This document shows positions 35,007 through 43,427 of a stretch of 64,000 nt of DNA, piece after piece. Made by a program: the position numbers and the translations under genes. Numbering within the stretch: position 1 is the stretch's first letter; each line of letters begins with the position of its first letter. The DNA is from Thermoanaerobaculia bacterium (GTDB lineage Bacteria; Acidobacteriota; Thermoanaerobaculia; Multivoradales; Multivoraceae), in the NCBI GenBank assembly GCA_022826745.1, contig JAJDUI010000006.1:135015-199014 (forward strand), written 5' to 3'. The notes under the pieces are model-generated. The model was given only the letters and a program-made list of their open reading frames with translations, did not search any database and was not told the origin of the DNA.

Positions 35007-35049
35007 CCTCAGAGAGCGCCGCCGCGGTCGCGGGTGTACGCTCTGAGGC
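35006..35049. terminator. Long inverted repeat filling the coxB-GH109 gap
   Basis: GCCTCAGAGAGCG (35006-35018) pairs with CGCTCTGAGGC (35039-35049) with one bulge. The loop itself contains CCGCG-GT-CGCGG. The stem begins at the last base of the coxB stop and ends one base before the next ATG. It may terminate the cox operon or act as an operator, since its right arm covers the -10-like TACGCT at 35037-35042. Confidence 0.45.
35037..35042 (+). promoter_or_regulatory. -10-like TACGCT, 7 bases before ATG 35050
   Basis: GTG-TACGCT followed by seven bases and ATG, without a Shine-Dalgarno sequence; likely leaderless start of the GH109-like gene. Confidence 0.35.
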
Positions 35050-36444
35050 ATGACCGCGCCGACACCCCTCTGGGGACGCCGCGAACTGCTGAAGGCGGCC
35101 TGGCTCGGGCCTGCCGCCGCGGCCGCCGCGGTTAGCGCCCGGGCCGCTGCCGGGCAGGAACCCGACGACGCCGAGGCTGCTGGCCAGCCGGACGAAGCGG
35201 CGCTCGAGGCGTACCGCGCCGGTTTCGCCGCGCCGGCACTCGAGCGCGTGCGAATCGGATTCGTCGGCGTCGGTCTCCAGGGCGGCAGCCATGTGCGCAA
35301 CTTCCTGCGCATCGACGGCGTCGACGTCGTCGCGATCTGCGACATCGACGAGCCCCGCGCCGAGGAGGTGGCCTCGTGGGTCGTCGACGCGGACAACGAG
35401 CCGCCGGAGCTCTACACGCGAGGGGATACCGACTTCAAACGCCTGTGCGAGCGCGACGACATCGACCTCGTGTTCAACGCGACTCCCTGGCGGTGGCACG
35501 TTCCGGTCTGCGTCGAAGCGATGGAGACGGGGAAGCACACGGCGGTCGAGGTGCCGGCCGCGATCACGCTCGAGGGCTGCTGGCGCCTCGTCGAGACCGC
35601 CGAACGCACCGCGCGGCACTGCGTGATGATGGAGAACTGCAACTACGGCCGCAGCGAGATGATGGTCCTCAACATGGTGCGTCAGGGTCTGCTGGGCGAT
35701 CTTCTCCACGGTGAGGCCGCCTACATCCACGACCTGCGGTCGATCAAGTTCTCGGACGCGAACGAGGGACTCTGGCGCCTCCAGCACTCGGTCGAACGGA
35801 ACGCGAACCTCTATCCGACCCACGGACTCGGACCGGTGGCCCAGTGCATGGACATCAACCGGGGCGACTGCTTCGACTACCTCGTCTCGCTGTCGAGCCC
35901 GGCGAAGGGGCTGGCGCTCTATGCGAAGGAGCGCTTCGGCGACGACGATCCGCGCGCCGTGGTTCGCTACGCCCTGGGCGACATGAACTCGAGCCTGATC
36001 CGGACGCGGCGCGGGCGGAGCATCCTGCTGCAGCACGACACGACGACGCCCAGGCCTTACAGCCGGCTCAACCTCGTGCAGGGTACGCGCGGCGTGTTCG
36101 CGGGCTTCCCCGACCGCATCTTCATCGAAGGCGAGGCCGAGGGGCACGACTGGAGCGATGTCGAGCCCTACCGGGAGCGCTTCGAGCATCCGTTGTGGAC
36201 GGAGCGGGCCGGCGATGCCGAGGGCGCCGGCCATGGCGGCATGGACTACCTCGAGGACTACCGGCTGATCCGCTGCCTCCTCGAGGGCACGCCGATGGAC
36301 ATGGACGTCTACGACGCGGCGGCGCTGTCGGCGCCCGTCGAACTGAGCGAACTCTCGGTGGCGCGGGGCAGCGAGCCGGTCGAGTTCCCGGACTTCACCC
36401 GCGGCGCGTACCGGACGCGGCCGCCCCTGGGGATCGTCGCCTGA
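35050..36444 (+). CDS. GH109-like Gfo/Idh/MocA family protein (Tat-exported)
   Basis: 464 residues. A twin-arginine signal (GRRELLKAAWLGPAAAAAAV) predicts folded export. The Rossmann motif is RIGFVGVGLQGGSHV and the family motif EVPAAITLEGCW matches the EVP loop of Gfo/Idh proteins. Segments NLYPTHGLGPVAQCMDINRGD and FDYLVSLSSP are close to GH109 enzymes (alpha-N-acetylgalactosaminidases using tightly bound NAD by oxidation-elimination). It probably removes terminal sugars from glycans outside the cytoplasm. It overlaps the following glycosyltransferase start (CTGA). Confidence 0.8.
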   Translation: MTAPTPLWGRRELLKAAWLGPAAAAAAVSARAAAGQEPDDAEAAGQPDEAALEAYRAGFAAPALERVRIGFVGVGLQGGSHVRNFLRIDGVDVVAICDIDEPRAEEVASWVVDADNEPPELYTRGDTDFKRLCERDDIDLVFNATPWRWHVPVCVEAMETGKHTAVEVPAAITLEGCWRLVETAERTARHCVMMENCNYGRSEMMVLNMVRQGLLGDLLHGEAAYIHDLRSIKFSDANEGLWRLQHSVERNANLYPTHGLGPVAQCMDINRGDCFDYLVSLSSPAKGLALYAKERFGDDDPRAVVRYALGDMNSSLIRTRRGRSILLQHDTTTPRPYSRLNLVQGTRGVFAGFPDRIFIEGEAEGHDWSDVEPYRERFEHPLWTERAGDAEGAGHGGMDYLEDYRLIRCLLEGTPMDMDVYDAAALSAPVELSELSVARGSEPVEFPDFTRGAYRTRPPLGIVA

Positions 36445-37475
36445 GAGTCGCCTATCTTCTGCCCGGCGCCGCCCTCTATGGTGGCGTCAAGGTCGTCTTC
36501 CAGCATGCCCGGGCCTTGAAACGGTTGGGGGTCGAGGTCACGGTCCATTCGCCGGATCCCTGCCCGGACTGGTTCGACGGCGTACGCGCCTTCTACCGGC
36601 AGGTTCCGGCGCTCGAACCTCGTTCTTTACCTCGGGTCGAGGTGGCGGTCGGTACGCTGGCTCCGACGGTCGCTCCCGCGGTCGAGATCGCCGAGCGGCT
36701 GGCCTGCCACCTCTGCCAGGGGTACGAGCCGGGCCACGACACGCTCGAGCCGGCAGGGCGCGAGGCGATGCGGGCGGCCTACGATCTGCCCGCGTTGAAG
36801 CTGGTCGTCTCGCCGCACCTCGTGCGTACCCTCCGCGATCGGCACGGCGTCGAAGCGCGGTGGATACCCCAGCCCTTCGAGCCGGACCTGTTTCGGCCAC
36901 CGGAACGGGAGCGCGCCGACGATGGCCGGCTGCGAGTCCTCGTCAGCGGGCACTGGGAACTGGAAGTCAAGGGAGTCGCCTGGTGCCTGCGCGCTCTGAG
37001 ACCTCTCTTCGAGAGTACGGGCGGAGGGATCGAGATCGTGCGCCTGTCGCTCGACGCGGACGAGGAGGAGCTGGCCTTCTGGCCGGAGGCGGATCGCCGT
37101 CGGCACGTGGCGCCGGCGGACGTTCCCGCGCTGATCCAGGGCGTCGATCTCTGCGTCGGACCGTCGTCGCCTCTCGAGGGCTTCGGCCTGCTCGCACTCG
37201 AGGCGATGGGCTGCGCGCGTCCCTGCGTTCTGACGGACATCCCCTCACACCGGGACCTCGATCCGGAAGGCCGGGCCTCCATCAAGGTGCCGTTCGGTGA
37301 CGGGGAGGCGCTTCGAGCCGCGGTGGAACGCTTGTGGCGAGACCGGAACCTGCGGCGGAGACTCGGCAGGGCGGGGCGCACGATCGCCGGGACCTATACG
37401 GAACGCCGCACCGGTGAAGCGCTCATGCAGGCCTTCGCCGCCGACCCGGCGGATCAACAGAAGATCGAGACGTAG
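36441..37475 (+). CDS. GT4-type glycosyltransferase, probable CTG start
   Basis: 344 residues. The N-terminus LRVAYLLPGAALYGGVKVVFQHA is the classic GT-B opening, normally MRVAYLLPG. The C-terminal nucleotide-sugar domain has RVLVSGHWELEVKGV, the LCVGPSSPLEGFGLLALEAMGC loop with catalytic E-x7-E and PCVLTDIPSHRDL. No ATG, GTG or TTG lies at the homologous position or in the in-frame sequence just upstream. CTG 36441 overlaps the preceding stop as CTGA and has TGGGG eight bases before it, so CTG initiation is inferred. The 3' end overlaps the convergent methyltransferase by 22 bases. Confidence 0.8.
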   Translation: MRVAYLLPGAALYGGVKVVFQHARALKRLGVEVTVHSPDPCPDWFDGVRAFYRQVPALEPRSLPRVEVAVGTLAPTVAPAVEIAERLACHLCQGYEPGHDTLEPAGREAMRAAYDLPALKLVVSPHLVRTLRDRHGVEARWIPQPFEPDLFRPPERERADDGRLRVLVSGHWELEVKGVAWCLRALRPLFESTGGGIEIVRLSLDADEEELAFWPEADRRRHVAPADVPALIQGVDLCVGPSSPLEGFGLLALEAMGCARPCVLTDIPSHRDLDPEGRASIKVPFGDGEALRAAVERLWRDRNLRRRLGRAGRTIAGTYTERRTGEALMQAFAADPADQQKIET

Positions 37476-38554
37476 AAGCCGGCCGTCGCCAGACTCTCGC
37501 GGTCAGGCGCCATGGAGTCGGGCAGTGCATCGATTCGCGCCGGCAGGGGAGTGACCTGGGCATCGATCCGGTAGTGGTCGAAGCCGGCCGCGCGCAGCCA
37601 CTCCTCGAGAGTGCGGCGGGTGAAGAAGCGGACGTGGGTCGCGCATAGCAGACCCATCGGGATGTAGTCCCAGCGTCCGGCGATGAGGTCCTCCACGACC
37701 GAGTAGTGGCCTACATTGGGCACCGAGAAGACCATGCGTCCGCCGGGACGGAGCCAGCCGGCGGCGCGTTCGAGGAACGCCTGGCCGTCGGTCAGGTGCT
37801 CGAAGAGCTCGAAAGCGACGATCGCGTCGAACTTCTCTCCTGGTTCCACGGTCTGGACATCGCCGTGGATCACCCGGTCGAGCCGGCTCTCGGCTGCCGC
37901 GGCCGCTTCGGGATTCAGTTCGATTCCGACGGTGCGGCAGCCGAAGCGTTGCTTGATCAGGGCCGCGGTCGCCCCGCGGCCGCAGCCGATCTCCAGCACC
38001 GACGACTCGGACTCGAGATGCTCGGGAAGCAGGGGCAGGACGTCTGCGCGCTCTCCGCCGTAGTAGTCGATGAACTCGTAGCAGAGGCCGGCTCGCGGAC
38101 CGGAAGGCCGCGCCCCCGACGCCCACCGCGCCGCGGCGGCCGGAGAAAGCAACACGGCTGGGCAGGTGTCCGGCTCGGGCGCTTCGGCGCCGGCGGCCGG
38201 GGCGTCGTCTGCCAGCCACCTGGACTCCGCCAGTTCGAAGTCGGCCAGGGTGAACAGGTCGTTGCTCGCCTCCGAACCGGTGGTCGTCAAGTCGGTGGCG
38301 TAGACCGCGCCAACGCCCGAGTCGGCTGCCAGCTCTTCGCGCATCCGGCGCAGTGAGGACCGGCCGATCAGGACGCGGTGCGATGACAGAACAAGCACTG
38401 CCTCGGCGTTGTCGGGCAGCTTCTCGGGCATTGACGCGACCGTGTCGACGCCGCCGAACGCGGCGCGTGCCTCACCGCCCAGCCAGCGGCGGAGGTACCA
38501 CCACTCGGCCGAGGCCTCGGCCTCGGCGTCCCAGGGCAGGACCAGCAGGAGCAT
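37454..38554 (-). CDS. SAM-dependent methyltransferase with N-terminal glycosyltransferase-like region
   Basis: 366 residues. The C-terminal half (about 180-366) is a class I methyltransferase: motif I VLEIGCGRGATAALIKQRFG, then GIELNPEAAAAAE, FDAIVAFELFEHLTD and LRPGGRMVFSVPNVGHYSVVEDL. The N-terminal half (MLLLVLPWDAEAEASAEWWY; PDNAEAVLVLSSHRVLIGRSSLRRM) lacks SAM motifs and resembles parts of glycan-synthesis proteins. Such proteins modify surface polysaccharide sugars. ATG 38554 is used because family similarity starts there; a -10-like TACGAT is six bases upstream. It is convergent with the glycosyltransferase, suggesting a small surface-glycan locus. Confidence 0.82.
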   Translation of the reverse strand: MLLLVLPWDAEAEASAEWWYLRRWLGGEARAAFGGVDTVASMPEKLPDNAEAVLVLSSHRVLIGRSSLRRMREELAADSGVGAVYATDLTTTGSEASNDLFTLADFELAESRWLADDAPAAGAEAPEPDTCPAVLLSPAAAARWASGARPSGPRAGLCYEFIDYYGGERADVLPLLPEHLESESSVLEIGCGRGATAALIKQRFGCRTVGIELNPEAAAAAESRLDRVIHGDVQTVEPGEKFDAIVAFELFEHLTDGQAFLERAAGWLRPGGRMVFSVPNVGHYSVVEDLIAGRWDYIPMGLLCATHVRFFTRRTLEEWLRAAGFDHYRIDAQVTPLPARIDALPDSMAPDRESLATAGFYVSIFC

Positions 38555-38560
38555 GAGGTG

Positions 38561-38566
38561 ATCGTA
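38561..38566 (-). promoter_or_regulatory. -10-like TACGAT, 6 bases before ATG 38554
   Basis: Minus strand TACGAT-CACCTC-ATG. The CACCTC is not a Shine-Dalgarno sequence, so a leaderless start is likely. Confidence 0.35.
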
Positions 38567-38580
38567 TGCGGGCCGAGGCC

Positions 38581-38700
38581 CTACGAGTCCCTCTTCTTCG
38601 CGATCACCGACGCGATGATGTGGAGGGGAATCGTCACGAACAGAGCCAGTGGCTGCACGACCAGTGCGGAGACGTGGAGGATGAGGAAGAGGCAGGTCAT
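38581..38700 (-). CDS. Small hydrophobic membrane protein, 39 residues
   Basis: ATG at 38700 opens a 39-residue frame (MTCLFLILHVSALVVQPLAL, then FVTIPLHIIASVIAKKRDS) ending with TAG at 38581. One long hydrophobic segment (residues 3-33) with Pro-containing motif QPLALFVTIPLH ends in a basic tail, fitting a single-pass protein with positive-inside C-terminus. It sits in the gap between the monooxygenase stop (38718) and the methyltransferase start (38554) on the same strand. I recall similar approximately 40-residue proteins in other bacteria but cannot confirm. Function unknown. Confidence 0.5.
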   Translation of the reverse strand: MTCLFLILHVSALVVQPLALFVTIPLHIIASVIAKKRDS

Positions 38701-38717
38701 TTGCGGACGAAGCGCTG

Positions 38718-39788
38718 CTACAGGCGGGCCATGATCTCGTCGTGGAACTGCTGGATGACCCGTTCCTGGGTGGCGAGGGAGGGCAGCAGCATGAGCTGGT
38801 CCAGGCCGGCGTCGGAGAGGGTGCGAACCTGGGAACGTACCTCCTCGGCCGTACCGGCAAGGCAGGAGGCGCGGATGAGGGCGGGCGTGACGAACTTCTC
38901 TTCCTCCGGCAGGGAGTAGGTGCAGTGGCCGGCGTGGACGCGAAGGTGGCGTCCTCGCGCCGGAGTCCGCTCGACCAGGGCGCAGTACTCGTCCCACACC
39001 GGCCGCACGTGCGGAGGCGGTTCCCGGTCGAACTGCTGCTGCTGGTCGTAGAGGTAGTGCAGGCCCGAGAGCACGAAGGGGCCGCACTCCTCGATCACCC
39101 GCGGCGAGGTCAGATCCTCGCCGGGCTCGAGGATCACGGCCGTTGTGAGCGAGCAGGTGTAGAAGCCGTCGCGGTCGAAGCTCCGGCCGGCCGCCTCGGC
39201 GCCGCGGCGGCAGTTCTCGATCGCGCGGTCGAACAGCGAGGCGTTCGGCGGGATCGACATGACCAGGCCGTCGCCGACTTCGCCGGCCAGACCCTGGCTC
39301 TTCGGGCCGAAACCGGAGACGTACATCGGAATCCGCGGCTCCGTGGCGATGAAGCCCTGTTCTTCCATCAGGAAGCGCAGCGGCTCGGTTCGGCCGCGGA
39401 AGGTGAAGTCGACCTCCTGGCCGTCGAGCAGCGCCCGCACCACCCGCAGGTACTCGCCGAACTCGGCGACGCCGACCGGGCGGTGACCCATCAGCCGGAG
39501 CGCCGTGTTCCCGGCGCCGATGCCGAGGAAGGTGCGTCCGGGAGCGATCCGGTTGATCGTCGCGATGCTATGCGCCGTCACCGGCGCGATCCGCGTGCCG
39601 GTGATCGCGACGCCGGTCCCCAGCTTGATCCGACTCGTCCGCTCAGCCGCCAGCGCGAGCACGGCGTAGCAGTCCGACCAGATCATCTGGCTGTCCGCCA
39701 CCCACGCATGGCCGTAGCCGAGGGCTTCCGCCTTCTCGATGTAGCCGATGTCGTCGATCTTGCTGGCGACGCAGATGCCGAAGTCCAT
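38718..39788 (-). CDS. LLM-class (luciferase-like, possibly F420-dependent) oxidoreductase
   Basis: About 356 residues, TIM-barrel flavin-dependent oxidoreductase. Features: MDFGICVASKIDDIGYIEKAEALGYGHAWVAD at the start, TSRIKLGTGV, the TAHSIATINRIAPGRTFLGIGAGN nucleotide region and IPMYVSGFGPKSQGLAGEVGDG. The C-terminus ends with SDAGLDQLMLLP. The arrangement resembles F420-dependent mer-type members, but FMN use cannot be excluded. Start 39788 is preferred over 39815 because the family begins at MDFG and a TACACT hexamer lies nine bases upstream. It is divergent from the DUF1553 gene. Confidence 0.82.
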   Translation of the reverse strand: MDFGICVASKIDDIGYIEKAEALGYGHAWVADSQMIWSDCYAVLALAAERTSRIKLGTGVAITGTRIAPVTAHSIATINRIAPGRTFLGIGAGNTALRLMGHRPVGVAEFGEYLRVVRALLDGQEVDFTFRGRTEPLRFLMEEQGFIATEPRIPMYVSGFGPKSQGLAGEVGDGLVMSIPPNASLFDRAIENCRRGAEAAGRSFDRDGFYTCSLTTAVILEPGEDLTSPRVIEECGPFVLSGLHYLYDQQQQFDREPPPHVRPVWDEYCALVERTPARGRHLRVHAGHCTYSLPEEEKFVTPALIRASCLAGTAEEVRSQVRTLSDAGLDQLMLLPSLATQERVIQQFHDEIMARL

Positions 39789-39797
39789 GGGGGCGGC

Positions 39798-39803
39798 AGT
39801 GTA
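39798..39803 (-). promoter_or_regulatory. -10-like TACACT, 9 bases before ATG 39788
   Basis: Minus strand GAG-TACACT followed by GCCGCCCCC and the ATG; no Shine-Dalgarno. Supports 39788 rather than 39815 as the start. Confidence 0.4.
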
Positions 39804-39884
39804 CTCGCAGCGCACCGCGGCAGGGACGAAGCGCGCGCTAACATGCCGCCGGTACGTAAGCGGTTGCAGGGACGGCGGAGACGC

Positions 39885-42800
39885 ATGAGTTCACGAATGG
39901 CCAGAGTTACGAGTTCATTTCTCTGTGTTTTCGGTCTGGTGCTAGTAGGCGGGGGAGTCGCCCACGCAGCCACGGCGCCGGACTTCGAGTCGGAAGTACT
40001 GCCGGTGCTGAAGAGCCGGTGCTTTGCCTGTCACGGACCGCTCAGACAGCGGGGGAACCTGCGGCTCGACTCGCGGCCGGCGATGTTGATCGGGGGCGGT
40101 CGGGGAGCGGCGATCGTGCCTGGAGATGCCGAGGCGAGTCTGCTCGTCGCGGCGATTCGGCGCGAGGACGAACTGGAGATGCCGCCGCCTCGAGCGCTCG
40201 AGGAGGCCGAGCAGGACCTGCTGGAGGCGTGGATCGAGGCGGGGGCGGAGTGGCCTCTGGCGCACGAGGAAGAGGTTGGAGGAGTCGGCGTCGCTGCGCG
40301 GGAGGTTCCGCCGGTGGAGCACGACTTCACGGGGCCGGGCGAGCCCCTTTCCTTCCATCGCGACGTGCGGCCGATCCTCTCGGATCACTGCTACGAGTGC
40401 CACGGTCCGGACGTGGCCGTGCGTCAGGCGGGGCTGCGCCTCGACCAGGCGGAGTCGGCGTTGGGCGTTCTGCCCTCGGGTCGCCGGGCGCTGGTGCCGG
40501 GCAGCCTGGACCAGAGCCAGTTGTTCCAGCGGATCGCGGCAGCCGAGGCCCTCGACCGGATGCCCCCTCCCCACGCGGCCTCGACGCTGTCCGACCGGGA
40601 GATCGAGACACTGGGCCGGTTCATCCTCCAGGGTGCCGAGTTCGAGGATCATTGGGCGTACCGGCCGCCGCGGCGGCCCGAACCGCCCGCGGTCGCGGAC
40701 CGCGATTGGGCGCACGGCGAGATCGACCGCTTTGTCCTGGCCCGGCTGGAGAGCGAGGGCCTCGCTCCCGCGCCCGAGGCGTCCCGCCGCACGCTCGCGC
40801 GCCGTCTGTCGCTCGATCTGACCGGGCTGCCGCCGGCTCCGGCCGACGTCGACGCCTTCGTGGCCGACCCCTCGCCGGACGCCTACGAGCGTCTCGTGGG
40901 CCGGCTGCTCGCGTCCGAGCGCTACGGGGAGCACATGGCGCGCTCCTGGCTGGACGCGGCCCGCTACGCCGACACGAACGGCTACCACATCGACAACGAG
41001 CGGTTCATGTGGCGCTGGCGCGACTGGGTGATCGACGCCTTCAACGCGAACCAGCCGTTCGACGAGTTCACCGTCGACCAGCTTGCCGGCGACCTGCTGC
41101 CGGATCCGACGCCGGAGCAGTTGCTGGCGACCGGTTTCCACCGGAACCACATGATCAACTTCGAGGGCGGCGCGATCCCGGAGGAGTACCGGGTCCAGTA
41201 CGTCTTCGACCGCACGGACACGACGGCCACGGTGTGGATGGGGCTGACCGCGGGTTGCGCCAAGTGCCACGACCACAAGTTCGATCCGATCAGCCAGCGC
41301 GAGTACTACCAGCTCGCGGCCTTCTTCAACACGGTCGACGAGGTCGGGCTCGACGGCAGCCAGGGCAACGCGGAGCCGAAGGTGCCGGCGCCGGACCCGG
41401 GCCAGCGGGCAGCGCTCGAGGAACTCAGGGCGGAACTCGGGCCGCTGGATGCGCTGCTCGACGACGTGAACGGGGACGCAGGCGCGGCCCAGGCCGCGTG
41501 GCAGGAAGAGTGGGACCGCCGGCTGACCGAAAGGTGGCGGCCGCTGGTTCCGGTCTCGCTCGAGTCGACCGCCGGCGCCCGGATGACCGTTCTCGACGAC
41601 GGCTCGATCGAAGTGTCGGGCGACAACCCGGTGACCGACGTGTACGTGATCGAGGCGGAGACCGACCTCGACCGGGTCGCCGCGCTGCGCCTGGAGGCGC
41701 TTCGCGATCGATCCGACCCGTCGCTGGGGATCGGCCGAGCCGCGGACGGCAGCTTCGTGCTGACCGAGATCGAAGTGCTGGCGACTCCGCTGGCCGGCGG
41801 CCAGCCACGGGACGTGGCCTTCGTCGACGCCCATGCCGACTACGCGACGCCGTCCCTGGGTCCGGAACTGGCGGTGGACGGAGACCTGGAAACCGGCTTT
41901 GGCGCGGGCTACGTGACTCGGGCTACCGCCCGGACGGCGGTCTTCCGGGCCGCCCCGCCTGATGCCGGCGACGGCGGACGCCTCGAGCCGCCTCATTCCG
42001 GCGGCGCCCGGTTGCGGATCGTCCTGCGGCAGGAGTCGAGCTACCAGCACAAGACGATGCGCCGGTTCCGTCTCTCGGTCTCCGGAGCGCCCGGGGCGTT
42101 CCAAGCGCTGGAGCCCAAACTGCTGCCGCCGCCGTACGGCGGTCTCGCGGCGGCGTACCGCGACTTCGAGTACCTGGTCGGGCTGCCCGCGGATCAACGG
42201 ACCGAGGAGCAGGCGACGACGCTTCGCCATCGGTTCCGTCGCGGCCACTGGTCTCCCTGGCGGCCGCACGAGGCCCGCTACGCCGAGCTCTCGGAGCGCC
42301 TTGCCGGGATCGAGGCCGCCGTACCGACGACGATGGTCATGCGCGAGATGGCCGAGCCGCGGCCCACCTTCCTGCTGCGCCGCGGCGAGTACGACCAGCA
42401 GACGGACGAAGTCGACGCGGTCGTCCCCGCGGTTCTGCCGCCGATCCCCGAAGACCTCCCGAAGAACCGGCTGGGCCTGGCGCGTTGGCTGGTGAGCGGC
42501 GACCACCCGCTCACCGCGCGGGTGACCGCGAACCGCATCTGGCAGAAGTTCTTCGGTCGCGGCCTGGTCGCGACCTCCGGCGACTTCGGTGCCCAGGGCG
42601 AGTGGCCGTCCCATCCCGAGCTGCTCGACTGGCTGGCGACCGAACTGGTCCGGCAGGACTGGGATCTGAAGGCGCTCCAGAAGACGATCGTGATGTCCTC
42701 GACCTACCGCCAGACTTCGAAGGCGACGCCGGCGCTGATCGAGCGCGACCCGGAGAACCGGCTGCTGGCGCGGGCGTCCCGCTTTCGCCTCGACGCCGAG

Positions 42801-43427
42801 GTGATTCGGGACGGTGCGCTGGCCGTCTCCGGCCTGCTGGTGGAGAAGCTGGGCGGCCCGAGCGTCAAGCCCTATCAGCCGCCCGGCCTTTGGCGGGAGA
42901 TCGGCTACGAGAGCCGCGGTCGCTTCAGCGCCGGCATCTTCGAGCAGGACCACGGCGAGGCGCTCTACCGGCGCAGCCTGTACACGTTCTGGAAGCGCAC
43001 GGTGCCGCCGCCGAACATGCTCGTTTTCGACGCGCCGAACCGGGAGACGTGCGTGGTGGAGCGCTCGCGGTCGAACACGCCGCTTCAGGCGCTGGTCCTG
43101 ATGAACGACCCGCAGTTCGTCGAGGCGGCGCGCGTGCTGGCGGAAGACCTGCTCGCAGGGGGGGCCGAAACCGGCGACGCGGGCCTCGTCGACGGTCTCT
43201 TCCGGCGGGTGCTGGCCCGGCCGGCGTCGACCGTGGAGCGGCAGGCGGTGCTCGATCTCGTCGCCGATCTGAGACCCCGGTACGAACGGGACCCGGCGGC
43301 CGCCGACGCGTTGCTGAAGGTCGGCGAGCGGCCGGCCGGCGGTAAAGCCCCCGGTACGGAGCTGGCGGCCTGGAGCGTGGCCGCGAGCGCGGTGCTGAAC
43401 CTTGACGAGGCGGTGACCAGACGATGA
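39885..43427 (+). CDS. PSD1/DUF1549-DUF1553 cytochrome c protein (Planctomycete type)
   Basis: 1180 residues, exported (SSFLCVFGLVLVGGGVAHA/AT). Two N-terminal Planctomycete cytochrome domains carry CFACH and CYECH. The DUF1549 domain follows (EIDRFVLARLESEGLAPAPEA; RYGEHMARSWLDAARYADTNGYH) with a third heme motif CAKCHDHKFDPI. After a carbohydrate-binding-like middle comes DUF1553 (LARWLVSGDHPLTARVTANR; LRQDWDLKALQKTIVMSSTYRQ; NMLVFDAPNRETCVVERSRSNTPLQAL). ATG 39885 has GGAG four bases upstream. The stop overlaps the DUF1501 start by ATGA. These pairs are found with sulfatases and polysaccharide use, but the biochemical role is unknown. Confidence 0.93.
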   Translation: MSSRMARVTSSFLCVFGLVLVGGGVAHAATAPDFESEVLPVLKSRCFACHGPLRQRGNLRLDSRPAMLIGGGRGAAIVPGDAEASLLVAAIRREDELEMPPPRALEEAEQDLLEAWIEAGAEWPLAHEEEVGGVGVAAREVPPVEHDFTGPGEPLSFHRDVRPILSDHCYECHGPDVAVRQAGLRLDQAESALGVLPSGRRALVPGSLDQSQLFQRIAAAEALDRMPPPHAASTLSDREIETLGRFILQGAEFEDHWAYRPPRRPEPPAVADRDWAHGEIDRFVLARLESEGLAPAPEASRRTLARRLSLDLTGLPPAPADVDAFVADPSPDAYERLVGRLLASERYGEHMARSWLDAARYADTNGYHIDNERFMWRWRDWVIDAFNANQPFDEFTVDQLAGDLLPDPTPEQLLATGFHRNHMINFEGGAIPEEYRVQYVFDRTDTTATVWMGLTAGCAKCHDHKFDPISQREYYQLAAFFNTVDEVGLDGSQGNAEPKVPAPDPGQRAALEELRAELGPLDALLDDVNGDAGAAQAAWQEEWDRRLTERWRPLVPVSLESTAGARMTVLDDGSIEVSGDNPVTDVYVIEAETDLDRVAALRLEALRDRSDPSLGIGRAADGSFVLTEIEVLATPLAGGQPRDVAFVDAHADYATPSLGPELAVDGDLETGFGAGYVTRATARTAVFRAAPPDAGDGGRLEPPHSGGARLRIVLRQESSYQHKTMRRFRLSVSGAPGAFQALEPKLLPPPYGGLAAAYRDFEYLVGLPADQRTEEQATTLRHRFRRGHWSPWRPHEARYAELSERLAGIEAAVPTTMVMREMAEPRPTFLLRRGEYDQQTDEVDAVVPAVLPPIPEDLPKNRLGLARWLVSGDHPLTARVTANRIWQKFFGRGLVATSGDFGAQGEWPSHPELLDWLATELVRQDWDLKALQKTIVMSSTYRQTSKATPALIERDPENRLLARASRFRLDAEVIRDGALAVSGLLVEKLGGPSVKPYQPPGLWREIGYESRGRFSAGIFEQDHGEALYRRSLYTFWKRTVPPPNMLVFDAPNRETCVVERSRSNTPLQALVLMNDPQFVEAARVLAEDLLAGGAETGDAGLVDGLFRRVLARPASTVERQAVLDLVADLRPRYERDPAAADALLKVGERPAGGKAPGTELAAWSVAASAVLNLDEAVTRR

